A stretch of DNA of 64,000 nucleotides from Candidatus Binatia bacterium (GTDB taxonomy: Bacteria; Desulfobacterota; Binatia; HRBIN30): contig CALAMI010000005.1 of NCBI GenBank assembly GCA_937925685.1, forward strand, positions 153,388 to 217,387, in the 5' to 3' direction. Below, in pieces: positions 18,346 through 27,360 of this stretch. The first letter of the stretch is position 1. Each line of letters begins with the position of its first letter. Below the pieces are notes generated by a model, which saw nothing but the letters and a program-made list of their open reading frames with translations, searched no databases and was not told the DNA's origin. Made by a program: the position numbers and the translations under genes.

Positions 18346-21014
18346 TGTGCTCCGTTGTGCAGAAGAACCCGCGATCTCGCTTGTTTTGGTACCTTTGGCT
18401 CTCGCTCGCGTGGCCGAGCTTAGTTTTGTTCCCGGTGCGCCTGCTGGGACAACCCTTTTGCTTGGGTGATTTAGACGCCGACGGCGTCATCACCGCAAGC
18501 GATTTGGGCTTGCTTCAGGAGCTGTTGTTTGACGAGCAACGCATTCGCCTCATCGGCCATCTTGCCGACACGAACTACGACGGTGAGGTCGGCGCGGCGG
18601 ACTTGGTTGCGCTGCTGCGCCGGTGGGGTGCGCCCTGCGCAAGCGTGAGCCCGACACCGCGGCCATCTTTGACGCCTACAGCCACGCGAACAGCTTTGAG
18701 CCCCTCGCCGTCGCTTTCGTCCCCTGTGTCCACGCGCACTGCCACGCCGACACCCACGCAAACAGCCACCGCCACGCCCACACGGACCCCCACAGCAGTG
18801 TGTACCGTGCAACGTCTCGCCGTCGATAGCTTCGTCGACGGGGCTTTGACGCCGGGCGACTGTGAACGACTCGTTGCGGGTACGCGTCGTGTCGTCGATG
18901 CATACGAAATCGTTTCGGTACCCGGCCGAGCCATTCGGGTCGAACTCTCCAACCTGGGCGGCGGCTTTACTGCACCTTGGGTCGCGGTGGTCGACTTCAA
19001 CGGTCAATTCGGCTTTGGCCAAGGTCGGCCGCCGGTGGAGTGGACCGCAGTTGCCGGGCAACCATACTTGGTTTTCGTCACGTCGGACGTTAGTCAGCCG
19101 CAGGAAACGGGAACGTACCGTTTGCGGGCGATCAGCCGGCCCTGCCCGACGCCGCGGGCGATCAACTTGAGCGTCGGATTCAGTCTATCCAACTTGCGCT
19201 TGAGCGGTAGCGATTGTGCGGACCCAGCGAACTTCGGGACCGACGGGCGTGTGGAGCCCGTACACACCTACACGTTTCAAGTGAACAGCGTTCCGACTCA
19301 GGTCGACATCGTGATGCGTCAACTGATCGAAGACGATCCACTCGACCCAACGTTGGTGCTCCTCGGACCAGACGGGGTCGAGGCGGTGCCCCCTGATCAA
19401 ATGGACGATGCCGCTGGCGGCCCGTTCGGTGTGGACGCTGGCGCAAGATTTCTGGCGATCCGGCCGGGCACGTACACGTTGATTGCTGGCGGAGGGGAAG
19501 GGCGTTACTCTTTGGTCGTTAGCTCTCCGCGGTGCCCGGCGACTAGCTTGTCCAACATCCCTTCCGATCGGCCACTGCTGTGCCCCGGTCAGGCAGGTCC
19601 GGGGTGCCAGGGAACCCTTTACGGTAGCCGTATGGGTGGCACCTGTGGTGCGCCTCTGCCGGTGTTTTCCGACGAGGAAGCGCCGATTATGCTTGCGGGG
19701 GCTAACGCCTACACCTTCACGGGCCAACGTGGGGAGTTGTTCAGTGTCGGGCTGGAGGTGGAGAGCGACGATGGATACGCACTTCTGTTGGGGCCATCGA
19801 GCGATGGCAACCCAATTGTCGCCTACGAATCCACGGTGCTCTCCAATACCACGATCACCCAGCTTTCCGCTCCGTTGATTCGTACGGGCACCTACACATT
19901 GTTGCTCGGCAACGTCAGCCCGTTAAGTCCCCCAGATTCGAGCGTCGGTGATCCCGGCGACGTGCTTCCCTACCGGTTCTATGCGCAAAAGTGCCTTCCG
20001 GCAGGAGTGATCAGCCCGGGCAGCGGACAAAGCCTACAGTCTTCGTTTCGAGTGACCGATTGCCTGGGTTCGGGGCAAACTCCCCATCGAATTTACATTG
20101 TCCCTGGACAAGCGGGTCAATTCCTCACCGTGGAAATGGAGGGAGACGACACCTTGGACCCGGCTTTACGACTGTGGGCGCCGGATGGCTCGGTGAGCGA
20201 AAACGATGACGATCCGTTCGGCGACGAACGGCTGGCACGAGTGTCGCGGGTTTTGCAGGAGAGTGGGGATTATTTGCTCGAGGTTTACGCCTCACGCGCG
20301 GACGGAGAATTCGATTTCACGGCTTTCAACACATTCGTCGTGCGCGCTCGCGGGTGTGTCACCCAGCAACTCCAGCCAGGTATTCACGGCTTGGGATTTG
20401 GCGACCAGGATTGCCAGCTCGCATCGGGTCAGAAGTATAAGGTTCTCACTTGGCAATCCAGTGAAGGAGCGCAGGTGGCGAGCTTTTCTGTGAGTGATGG
20501 TGTGTGCTTACAAGCGTTGCTGCCCAACGGCGAGGCCATTCCCGCTTACTCCTGCGCGACTGGTTTGCTCGAAGTTCCGATGGTGCGAGAGGGCACTTAT
20601 GCCCTGATGGTGGCCTCGGAGCTTGGCGAAGCTCCGGCCTCGTTTGTGTTGTCGTTTCGCCGGTGCCCTTTGGCTCGCACGGTGACCTCCGGCGAGAGGA
20701 TTGCCGGAACTTTGGGGTTGTCGAATTGCCTGGCAGCAGATGGTGTCAGGGCCGACTGGTATTGGCTCACTGCGGGGGAGAATTTGCTGCGCTTTAACCA
20801 GGGGATCGGCGGCTCGATCGAAAGCGCGTTCCCGGTGTTGACCGCCTTGACGGATGCGCTCGGCACCACGGAGAAATCCCAGATTTTCTCTGGCGATCCG
20901 GAGAGCATGCTCCGTATACCTCGTGGGAACCGGAGCGCGCTGCTGCGCGTCCGCTCTACAGGGACAAACGGGCCGTACACCTTGGTCGTCGATCCGACGA
21001 CCAAACGCCAGTGA
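18345..21014 (+). CDS. Secreted dockerin-like / Thr-Pro linker / tandem PPC-domain protein
   Basis: Up to 889 residues, starting at TTG 18345 or more likely GTG 18357. Residues ~10-36 form a signal peptide. Residues 39-98 are a dockerin-like pair of Ca-binding loops (LDADGVITASDLGLL and TNYDGEVGAADLVALL). Residues ~101-150 are a Thr/Pro/Ala linker. The remainder contains about five repeated beta domains resembling bacterial pre-peptidase C-terminal (PPC) domains: TYTFQVNSVPTQVDIVMRQ, DPTLVLLGPDG, RPGTYTLIAGG, then similar blocks with DDTLDPALRLWAPDGS and ESGDYLLEVYAS. Each block is bracketed by Cys (RRCP, SPRCP, RGCV). There is no catalytic domain, so an adhesive or structural surface role is inferred. 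Confidence 0.82.
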   Translation: MCSVVQKNPRSRLFWYLWLSLAWPSLVLFPVRLLGQPFCLGDLDADGVITASDLGLLQELLFDEQRIRLIGHLADTNYDGEVGAADLVALLRRWGAPCASVSPTPRPSLTPTATRTALSPSPSLSSPVSTRTATPTPTQTATATPTRTPTAVCTVQRLAVDSFVDGALTPGDCERLVAGTRRVVDAYEIVSVPGRAIRVELSNLGGGFTAPWVAVVDFNGQFGFGQGRPPVEWTAVAGQPYLVFVTSDVSQPQETGTYRLRAISRPCPTPRAINLSVGFSLSNLRLSGSDCADPANFGTDGRVEPVHTYTFQVNSVPTQVDIVMRQLIEDDPLDPTLVLLGPDGVEAVPPDQMDDAAGGPFGVDAGARFLAIRPGTYTLIAGGGEGRYSLVVSSPRCPATSLSNIPSDRPLLCPGQAGPGCQGTLYGSRMGGTCGAPLPVFSDEEAPIMLAGANAYTFTGQRGELFSVGLEVESDDGYALLLGPSSDGNPIVAYESTVLSNTTITQLSAPLIRTGTYTLLLGNVSPLSPPDSSVGDPGDVLPYRFYAQKCLPAGVISPGSGQSLQSSFRVTDCLGSGQTPHRIYIVPGQAGQFLTVEMEGDDTLDPALRLWAPDGSVSENDDDPFGDERLARVSRVLQESGDYLLEVYASRADGEFDFTAFNTFVVRARGCVTQQLQPGIHGLGFGDQDCQLASGQKYKVLTWQSSEGAQVASFSVSDGVCLQALLPNGEAIPAYSCATGLLEVPMVREGTYALMVASELGEAPASFVLSFRRCPLARTVTSGERIAGTLGLSNCLAADGVRADWYWLTAGENLLRFNQGIGGSIESAFPVLTALTDALGTTEKSQIFSGDPESMLRIPRGNRSALLRVRSTGTNGPYTLVVDPTTKRQ

Positions 21015-21124
21015 GGGGTGGGTCAGGCTGCTCGTCGATGCGCGGCCACGAGGTGAGGCGTGGAGCGCGGTCGCAGGCTTCCGAAGATGAAGATTGCTTG
21101 TGCGGCTTGACCAGGTGATTTCGG

Positions 21125-24124
21125 TTGGTGTATGTGGCCCGTTTGGAGGTTGTATTGCGGGGAGTGCTGCGAACTTGGGGTTGGGGTTGGGTTGCTGAGG
21201 TCGCTAGCCTGTTTGCCATCGTGGCCGCGGGTTGCGGAGGTGGTTCTGCCCCGGTTAACGACGGCGAGTTAAGGCTAGAAACCCGTTGGGAAACAGCCGC
21301 GCCGGCACGGGCTCAAAGGTTTCGACCGCGGGTCTTCGAGGGCACGACAGAGCTGCCTCCGAGCGTCAGTACAGTAGAAATTCGTGTCGGCGACCGCGTG
21401 CAAACGGTCGACCCGACGCAAAGCCGTACCGTGCTCTTCCGCGGACTCCCTCCCGGCCCAGTCGGAATTGAGGTGCGCGGCTGGGACGTTCCCTTCTCCG
21501 AGCGCGAGCGAATTGCGCAGTTCCGGTTGCCACCCGCTTTCTTGGGAGGGGCGAGTGCCACAGTGGTGGCTGGCCGCACGGCAACGGTTGAGGTAGATAT
21601 GCTTGCACAGCCGTTTGTGACCCAACTGGAGCCGCCTCCTGGGGCCAGTGGCGTGTCCCGCCAACCGATGATCCAGTTTCTTTTAGCCACAGCGGTTGGC
21701 ACGTTGGATATCGAGAGTCTCAACGTCACAGTTAACGGGCGAACTGTGGTGCGCTCGGGCATAGGGCTCGGCGCCGACTTGGATGCATGCGATGACAGCA
21801 GCGGGGAGCCGGAGTTGTGGTGTACATCGGGAGGAAACAAGCGACTCGTCGGATTGATCGTTCGCTTTCAGCCCGACGAGCCTCTGGCAGCCGAGACGGA
21901 GGTTGCGGTAACCATGGAAATCCGCTCCCTTACGCACCCACAGCGTCGGCTTGCATTCTCTTATAGTTTTCGCACCGGGGTGATTTTGCCCTCACCCACG
22001 CCGACGGAAACCCCGCTGCCCCCAGAGACGCCGACTCCGACACCCTCAGCGACCTTCCTGCCCACCGTGACGAGCACGGCGACGAGTTCTCCTTCCCCCA
22101 CGCCAACCGGGCCGTTCACCGCTACACCGAGCACCACTTTCACCGCAACACAAACTGTGAGTCCGACCGCGACCGAAACGGAAACCCCGACAGCGACAAA
22201 AACGGCAACGGAGACGGCGACACCCACGGAGACCGAAACGCCGACGGCTACCGAGACGCCAACGGGAACGGCGACCGAGACCGCGACCGCAACGCCGACG
22301 GAGTCCCCATCGCCGACAGATACTCCATCTCCAAGTCCCACGGCGACGTGGACGGAAACCGGAACGCCGACTGTCACGGAGACACCAAGCGCAACCGCAA
22401 CGGAAACTCCGACGGCGTCTCCATCTTTCACGCCCACAGATACTGCTTCACCAAGCCCGACGGCAACGCCCAGCGAAACTTACACCCCCACAGAAACCCC
22501 GACGCCGACAAGCACGACCACCGACACCGCCACACCGAGCACAACCGCCACACCGACCTTGACTCCCACCGCGACCGACTCTCCCACACCGACCATGACA
22601 CCATCGGTTACTCATACGCCGACTGAAACGGCTACTGCTACGGTTACGGACACTCCGACGGAGACCGCCACGCCCACAGAGACTCGCACGCCAACGCAGA
22701 CGCCAACCGAGACGGCTACGCCTACCCGAACTGCCACGAGTTCCCCCTCGCCGACCGCAACCGAAACGCCGACACCATCGACAACTCCCACGCCCACGGA
22801 CACTCCCACGGCAACGGAGACTCCAACAGAGACTGCCACGGCTACTCACACCGCCACCCCTACAGAGACGCCAACCCCCACGCCGACTTTGACACCCACC
22901 GTCACATCGACGTCGACCTTAACACCAACCCAGACAGCGACCCCCTCGGACACCCCAACGCAAACGCCCACAGAGACGCCAACCGCGACGGATACTCCGA
23001 CATTGACGCCAACGGCAACGGCCACGTTCACGGAAACACCGACGCCGACAGCGACCGAAACACCGACAGAAACTCCCTCGCCGACCCCGACCTCTACCCC
23101 CTCAGCAACGCCCACGGAGACACCGACCTCATCACCCACACCGACGGCCACCTTCACCGCAACTGTCACACCCACACCGACAGCGACACCAACAGTGACG
23201 CCGACGGCGACACCAGTACCTTTGGTGTTCGTCACCAACTCGGGAGCCGGCTCCGTTTCTCTCGTCGATGCAGCGACGGGTAACGTCGTGGGCACAACCG
23301 TGGTGGGATCGAGTCCTTTAGGGGTTGCCGTTGACGCCTCGGGAGGACGGGCCTACATCACGAACAATTTGAGCGCACAGCTTTCGATCCTCGACGGTGG
23401 AACGGGGGCACTGTTACGCACCGTGGAGCTGGGCGCTGGTTTGCGGCCGCTTGGTGTGGCTGTGACTGCTGATGGCGGCAAGGTGTTGGTGGCCATTCAG
23501 CTTCCGGCCACGTTGCGTCGTCTGGCGGTGTACGACACCGTTGCTGATCGCTTGCGTGAGGTCACGGTGGGGAATAGTCCGACCGGAGTAGCGACGCACC
23601 CGCGGTCAGCTGTTGCCTACGTGACGAATCAGTTGAGCAACACCGTTTCGGTGGTTGATACGGCCGCGGAAACTGTAGTGACCACGTTGAGCGGATTCAA
23701 CCAGCCCTTTGCTGTTGCCGTGAACGCCGCGGGTACGCGGCTTTACGTGACCAACTTAGGGGACAATACCGTTCGAGAAATCGACACCTCCACGTTACAG
23801 ACAGTTTGGACCTATACTGTCTTACCTCGGCCCTTTGGGATTGCCGTCCGTCCTCAAGGCGATCGCGTGTACGTGTCGAATATCGATAACCGGCGAGTAT
23901 CGGTGCTCGATACTAACACGCGAAGCGTCAGTACGATTTTGGTGGGACGCAGTCCATGGGGGGTCTCCGTAGACCCGAGTGGAAGCCGCGTGTTCGTCGC
24001 CAACTTTGAAGACAACACGGTTTCCCTTGTCGATGCGGGCGGCAACACCGTGGTTCAAACGGTCGCGGTACAGCAGGCTCCAGTAGCCTTTGGCATTTTC
24101 GTGCGACCTGGTGCGGCCCCTTGA
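21125..24124 (+). CDS. Lipoprotein with Thr-Pro stalk and YVTN beta-propeller
   Basis: A 999-residue protein. A hydrophobic leader ends at a lipobox (VAAGC, Cys ~37), suggesting lipid anchoring. Residues ~40-285 hold two beta domains, the second like a bacterial Ig-like (Big_5) domain ([20 protein letters not shown]). Residues ~288-698 are an uninterrupted Thr/Pro/Ser/Glu/Ala stalk. Residues ~699-995 form a beta-propeller of about seven ~42-residue YVTN-type blades ([58 protein letters not shown] and so on). The stalk presumably projects the propeller from the outer surface. The ligand is unknown. Confidence 0.85.
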   Translation: MVYVARLEVVLRGVLRTWGWGWVAEVASLFAIVAAGCGGGSAPVNDGELRLETRWETAAPARAQRFRPRVFEGTTELPPSVSTVEIRVGDRVQTVDPTQSRTVLFRGLPPGPVGIEVRGWDVPFSERERIAQFRLPPAFLGGASATVVAGRTATVEVDMLAQPFVTQLEPPPGASGVSRQPMIQFLLATAVGTLDIESLNVTVNGRTVVRSGIGLGADLDACDDSSGEPELWCTSGGNKRLVGLIVRFQPDEPLAAETEVAVTMEIRSLTHPQRRLAFSYSFRTGVILPSPTPTETPLPPETPTPTPSATFLPTVTSTATSSPSPTPTGPFTATPSTTFTATQTVSPTATETETPTATKTATETATPTETETPTATETPTGTATETATATPTESPSPTDTPSPSPTATWTETGTPTVTETPSATATETPTASPSFTPTDTASPSPTATPSETYTPTETPTPTSTTTDTATPSTTATPTLTPTATDSPTPTMTPSVTHTPTETATATVTDTPTETATPTETRTPTQTPTETATPTRTATSSPSPTATETPTPSTTPTPTDTPTATETPTETATATHTATPTETPTPTPTLTPTVTSTSTLTPTQTATPSDTPTQTPTETPTATDTPTLTPTATATFTETPTPTATETPTETPSPTPTSTPSATPTETPTSSPTPTATFTATVTPTPTATPTVTPTATPVPLVFVTNSGAGSVSLVDAATGNVVGTTVVGSSPLGVAVDASGGRAYITNNLSAQLSILDGGTGALLRTVELGAGLRPLGVAVTADGGKVLVAIQLPATLRRLAVYDTVADRLREVTVGNSPTGVATHPRSAVAYVTNQLSNTVSVVDTAAETVVTTLSGFNQPFAVAVNAAGTRLYVTNLGDNTVREIDTSTLQTVWTYTVLPRPFGIAVRPQGDRVYVSNIDNRRVSVLDTNTRSVSTILVGRSPWGVSVDPSGSRVFVANFEDNTVSLVDAGGNTVVQTVAVQQAPVAFGIFVRPGAAP
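21987..23222 (+). repeat. Long Thr/Pro-coding low-complexity repeat
   Basis: More than 1.2 kb of imperfect short repeats built from ACN CCN (Thr-Pro) plus GAG/GCN/TCN codons, coding for the stalk of the propeller lipoprotein. Third positions vary, so the array is not a recent perfect expansion. It leaves long open frames in other frames on both strands (hydrophobic [13 protein letters not shown] on the minus strand, Asp/His/Asn-rich on the plus strand), which I regard as artefacts. Confidence 0.9.
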
Positions 24125-24137
24125 AGCGGAGTGAACG

Positions 24138-25679
24138 ATGACGTGGTGGCGGTTAAGCAAACGCGGCTCGGCGCTGATAGCAGTCACGTTCGCGTTATGG
24201 GTGGGTGCCGGGCTCGCTCGGGCCGACGTGAATGCGCACGTTGCTTTCGCTCGCGGTCTCGTGGCTTTTCACGGCGCCCAATGGAATGAGGCCATCGCTG
24301 CCTTCGGTCGAGCGCTCGAAGCCGACAGCAAAGATGCACGGGCACGCTATTACCGCGGGCTAGCCCGGGCTCGGGCGGGCGACACCGCCGGCGCAATTGT
24401 GGATTTGGAGCAGGCGCTTCGGGATCAGCCGGATTTGCCGCACGCGTGGTTGGACCTCGGGATTGCGTACTTGAGTGCCGGGCGCCTCGACGATGCAAGA
24501 GCGGCACTGGAGCGGGCGGTCGAACGCGGTCACGAGCGGCACGTGGCCGAGTTTTTCCTTGGCTTAGTCAAATACCGGTTAGGAGAATATGCAGCGGCCA
24601 GCGAACTCTTCCGCCAAGCCCAAGCGGACCCCGAAGTGCGGCTCCCTGCGACCTATTACGCAGCGTTACTGGCAGAACGTCAAGGCAGACCTGAAAACGC
24701 TCGCCCCTTGCTCGAAGTGGTTGCACGTGAGGCTGCTGGGGTGGAGATCGGCGAAGCTGCTGCGCAGTATCTAGCCGGGACTGACTCGGGGCTGACCCCG
24801 TCGGGCGAGCACCGCTGGAGGGCTGCTGCCCGATTGAGTTTCGAGTACGACTCGAACGTTACCCTTGGGCCCAGCAGTGTCACGGTTTTTGCGCCTCGGG
24901 ATGTGACCGAAAAGGCAGATGGGCGGGCGGTGATTGTGGCGGGATTGCGGTATCGCTTTGTCGACGCGGCATCATTCAACTTGGTTGGAGGATACGAAGT
25001 CTCGCAAAGTTTGCACTTCGATTTGAGGCGTTTCGATCTCCAGGGCCATCGCTTGAGCGTGGCGTTGGCTTCACCGGCTAACCGTTGGTCATGGGGCGTG
25101 GGTACGGAATACAATTTCTTCGCTTTGGACTATCGAACATTTTTCCACGAGGCATTGGTTACGCCGTGGGCAGCGTTGCCATGGTCAGAGAATGTGGCAA
25201 CGCAAGCATTCGTGAGTGTTCGTGGGCGCGACTTTCTGCGGGCCCCGTACGACCCCGGCCGCGACGCGTGGCTGTACGCACCTGGCCTGCGACAGTATTT
25301 TTCGCTGGGTGGTGCAAACCGCCTCCTGGGGATCGGTTACCGGTACGAAATCGAGGACACAGTTTCGAGCGGTCCTCAGGGCCGCGCCTTTGCTTACAAA
25401 GGACATTTGCTCGATGCCGACCTGCGGTGGTCGTTGGCGGATGCGGTTTACGCGGAGGCTGCGTACGTGTACCGCCGGCACGATTACGACAATCGCGAAA
25501 GCGGCTTTGGAGTGCGTCGGCAGGACGATGCACATGAGTTCGCCCTCGGTTTCAGCTATCAGCTCACGGACCATTGGGCGTGGACCATTGGTTACATAGG
25601 CCAGAGACACGAGTCTAACGTGGCGCTGTTCGAATACGATCGCCACGTCGTTTCCACGGGGACTCAGGTTGTGTTCTAA
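24138..25679 (+). CDS. TPR protein with C-terminal outer-membrane beta-barrel
   Basis: A 513-residue protein with a signal peptide (ALIAVTFALWVGAGLARA). Residues ~30-200 are about five TPR units (AFHGAQWNEAIAAFGRALEA, ARYYRGLARARAGDTAGAIV, AWLDLGIAYLSAGRLDDARA). Residues ~225-513 are alternating amphipathic strands of an outer-membrane barrel (WRAAARLSFEYDSNVTLGP, WAWTIGYIGQRHES) and end in Phe (TGTQVVF), a typical Bam recognition end. The layout resembles surface-lipoprotein assembly modulators (Slam) and similar TPR-barrel exporters. It lies 13 bases after the propeller lipoprotein and just before a FecR-domain protein. Confidence 0.82.
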   Translation: MTWWRLSKRGSALIAVTFALWVGAGLARADVNAHVAFARGLVAFHGAQWNEAIAAFGRALEADSKDARARYYRGLARARAGDTAGAIVDLEQALRDQPDLPHAWLDLGIAYLSAGRLDDARAALERAVERGHERHVAEFFLGLVKYRLGEYAAASELFRQAQADPEVRLPATYYAALLAERQGRPENARPLLEVVAREAAGVEIGEAAAQYLAGTDSGLTPSGEHRWRAAARLSFEYDSNVTLGPSSVTVFAPRDVTEKADGRAVIVAGLRYRFVDAASFNLVGGYEVSQSLHFDLRRFDLQGHRLSVALASPANRWSWGVGTEYNFFALDYRTFFHEALVTPWAALPWSENVATQAFVSVRGRDFLRAPYDPGRDAWLYAPGLRQYFSLGGANRLLGIGYRYEIEDTVSSGPQGRAFAYKGHLLDADLRWSLADAVYAEAAYVYRRHDYDNRESGFGVRRQDDAHEFALGFSYQLTDHWAWTIGYIGQRHESNVALFEYDRHVVSTGTQVVF

Positions 25680-25690
25680 GGAGAAAACCC

Positions 25691-26569
25691 ATGTCTGTTT
25701 TCGGGAACGCAGCCATTGTGGCTCTCGGGTTCGCGGTTGTGGCCTGGGGTAGGAGTGCTGCTGCAGAGCCGGCCAGCCGGTTCGCGGCAGTTCAGGGCGA
25801 AGTGCAATGGGTTCGGGCGAGTGGTCGCACCTCTGCTCAGGTCGGAGAGATCGTGAGCGTTGGAGATCGTATCCGTACTGGGACGGCTCAACGCGCCAAA
25901 ATCCTCGTTCTGGATGCAGCAGTGGTGGACATCGGCCCGAACACCGAGTTGGCCGTCGACGAGCTCAGCGCTGTCAGCGACCCTCCGCGATTCGAGTTCG
26001 CATTCCGTTTGTTCCAAGGGCGGGTCCTTTTGCGCACGACTTCGGCTTTTGCCCATGGGGCCTCGCATTGCCTGGTAGAAACCGGCACTGCCAGCATTTC
26101 CGTGCCCAGTGGAGAGGTGGTGGTTCGTTATGACCCTCAAGGTGAATTTACCGAAGCCGCTGTGCTCACTGGCGAGGCGGAAGTGACCGCAAAGGTCGAA
26201 GCCATGGCGGGTGGTCGGGTTGGTGTTGCCCAAGGCTTTGCCGTGCGCGTCCCCAAGGGGAGGCTACCGCAGGCGCCGGTCCAGTGGGGGCCGGAGCGGG
26301 TCCGTCAGTACGCCGAGGGGATCGAGCTTTTCGGTACGGGACGACGGGATGGGCTGAACGTACTACATCCCCTTACCCTAGGCCGCCTCCTCGATCCAGC
26401 CGATGCCGTTGGGAAGCGTCGAGCTCGAAGTTTAGTGGCCGAGGCTCCACAACGACCGCTGCCGGAACAAATGTCTGCAGACGTATACACGAACACACAA
26501 CCGCTCGAAGTGTTTCAGGCATTCCCGCCGGGGCGCCCGCTCACGGGGGACGTGCGCGTGGATTTTTAA
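25691..26569 (+). CDS. Secreted FecR-domain protein
   Basis: A 292-residue protein with a signal peptide (VALGFAVVAWGRSAAA). Residues ~30-180 are a FecR domain: RFAAVQGEVQWVRA, VSVGDRIRTGTAQRAKILVL, DIGPNTELAVDEL and RLFQGRVLLRT are its usual beta-helix turns. The C-terminal third is unstructured and Pro-rich. No sigma factor gene is adjacent, so this is not a classic FecIR anti-sigma. It follows the TPR-barrel gene by 11 bases after AAGGAG, and the two are probably co-expressed envelope partners. Confidence 0.85.
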   Translation: MSVFGNAAIVALGFAVVAWGRSAAAEPASRFAAVQGEVQWVRASGRTSAQVGEIVSVGDRIRTGTAQRAKILVLDAAVVDIGPNTELAVDELSAVSDPPRFEFAFRLFQGRVLLRTTSAFAHGASHCLVETGTASISVPSGEVVVRYDPQGEFTEAAVLTGEAEVTAKVEAMAGGRVGVAQGFAVRVPKGRLPQAPVQWGPERVRQYAEGIELFGTGRRDGLNVLHPLTLGRLLDPADAVGKRRARSLVAEAPQRPLPEQMSADVYTNTQPLEVFQAFPPGRPLTGDVRVDF

Positions 26570-26678
26570 AGCATTGTTGTAGAAATTCTCATGACCCTTT
26601 TGGCCTTGCAGGTACGAAAATTTTGTGCAACAAGGGAGCCGTTGTCGGTTTGCCAAGTTGAGAGGAAGGAGAGAGAAG

Positions 26679-26930
26679 ATGCGAAATTCGCAATGGGCCT
26701 TGGCAATCGCAGGACTTAGCTTCGCTGGGCTTGTCTCCGTGGGGTGTGCTGAGCGAAAGCCGGTGATTGACCCGAACATGGTGTCTCGCGTGGAATCAGC
26801 CGCAAGTCGGGCGGAGTCGGCCGCAAGCCAAGCCGAAGCGGCCGCGAAGCGTGCGGCCGATGCAGCTGCAAAGGCTGAGGCAGCCGCGGAGAAGGCCGCG
26901 AGTCGATTCAAAGGTCGGTTGGCAAAGTAG
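26679..26930 (+). CDS. Braun-lipoprotein-like alanine-zipper lipoprotein A
   Basis: An 83-residue precursor; ATG at 26679 has a strong GGAAGGAG upstream. The leader ends at Cys23 (LVSVGC), giving a 61-residue mature lipoprotein. The mature part is a perfect heptad alanine zipper (VESAASR AESAASQ AEAAAKR pattern), as in Lpp and OprI trimers, and ends in Lys (GRLAK), the residue Lpp uses for covalent attachment to peptidoglycan. A close paralogue follows 72 bases downstream. Family assignment is from the pattern, and covalent linkage is an inference. Confidence 0.85.
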   Translation: MRNSQWALAIAGLSFAGLVSVGCAERKPVIDPNMVSRVESAASRAESAASQAEAAAKRAADAAAKAEAAAEKAASRFKGRLAK

Positions 26931-27002
26931 CCACCGGGAGTTGGTTTGGTATCGGCGGATGCGGAGCGGGTGCTCCGGAAGTCAGCGAAGGAGGTGAAAA
27001 CA

Positions 27003-27263
27003 ATGAAGTTTGGGATGCAAACGAAAGCTCTCGTAGCGATGGTAGCAGGCATTGCTGTGCTAGGTGTTGGCTCGGGCTGTGCCCGCAAAATGAGCGCCGA
27101 GGAACAAAACGCGGTTTCTCGGGTCGAGGCAGCTGCAAGCCGGGCGGAAAGTGCCGCGAGTCGTGCGGAGCAAGCAGCGCGCGCCGCAGCGGACGCTGCC
27201 AGCCGCGCCGAGGCAGCAGCAGCGAAGGCAGAAGCTATCTTTGCTAAAGGCGTCCGTAAGTAA
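27003..27263 (+). CDS. Braun-lipoprotein-like alanine-zipper lipoprotein B
   Basis: An 86-residue precursor; ATG at 27003 is preceded by GAAGGAGGTG. The lipobox (GVGSGC, Cys26) again leaves a 61-residue mature chain. Its heptads (VEAAASR AESAASR AEQAARA AADAASR) closely match the neighbouring paralogue, and it also ends in Lys (GVRK). A strong intrinsic terminator follows. Two equal-length zippers could form homo- or heterotrimers that tether the outer membrane to the wall. Confidence 0.87.
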   Translation: MKFGMQTKALVAMVAGIAVLGVGSGCARKMSAEEQNAVSRVEAAASRAESAASRAEQAARAAADAASRAEAAAAKAEAIFAKGVRK

Positions 27264-27294
27264 GTTTGTTGCTCTGGTTCTTGAGCCACTGAGT

Positions 27295-27337
27295 GAGCAC
27301 CCGGTGGCGTGGTTGCTGCCGGGTGCTCTTCTTTTTC
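27295..27337 (+). terminator. Intrinsic terminator after the lipoprotein pair
   Basis: GAGCACCCGG (27295-27304) pairs perfectly with CCGGGTGCTC (27319-27328) around a 14-base loop, followed by TTCTTTTTC. It ends the envelope island and lies between convergent genes. Confidence 0.92.
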
Positions 27338-27360
27338 GAGCACAGGGTTCGGAGGGATCT

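Noticed and set aside
21961..23295. Long minus-strand frames coding [13 protein letters not shown] repeats opposite the propeller stalk
   Set aside because: They are the exact antisense of the Thr/Pro stalk and arise from its codon composition; no start signals or domains.
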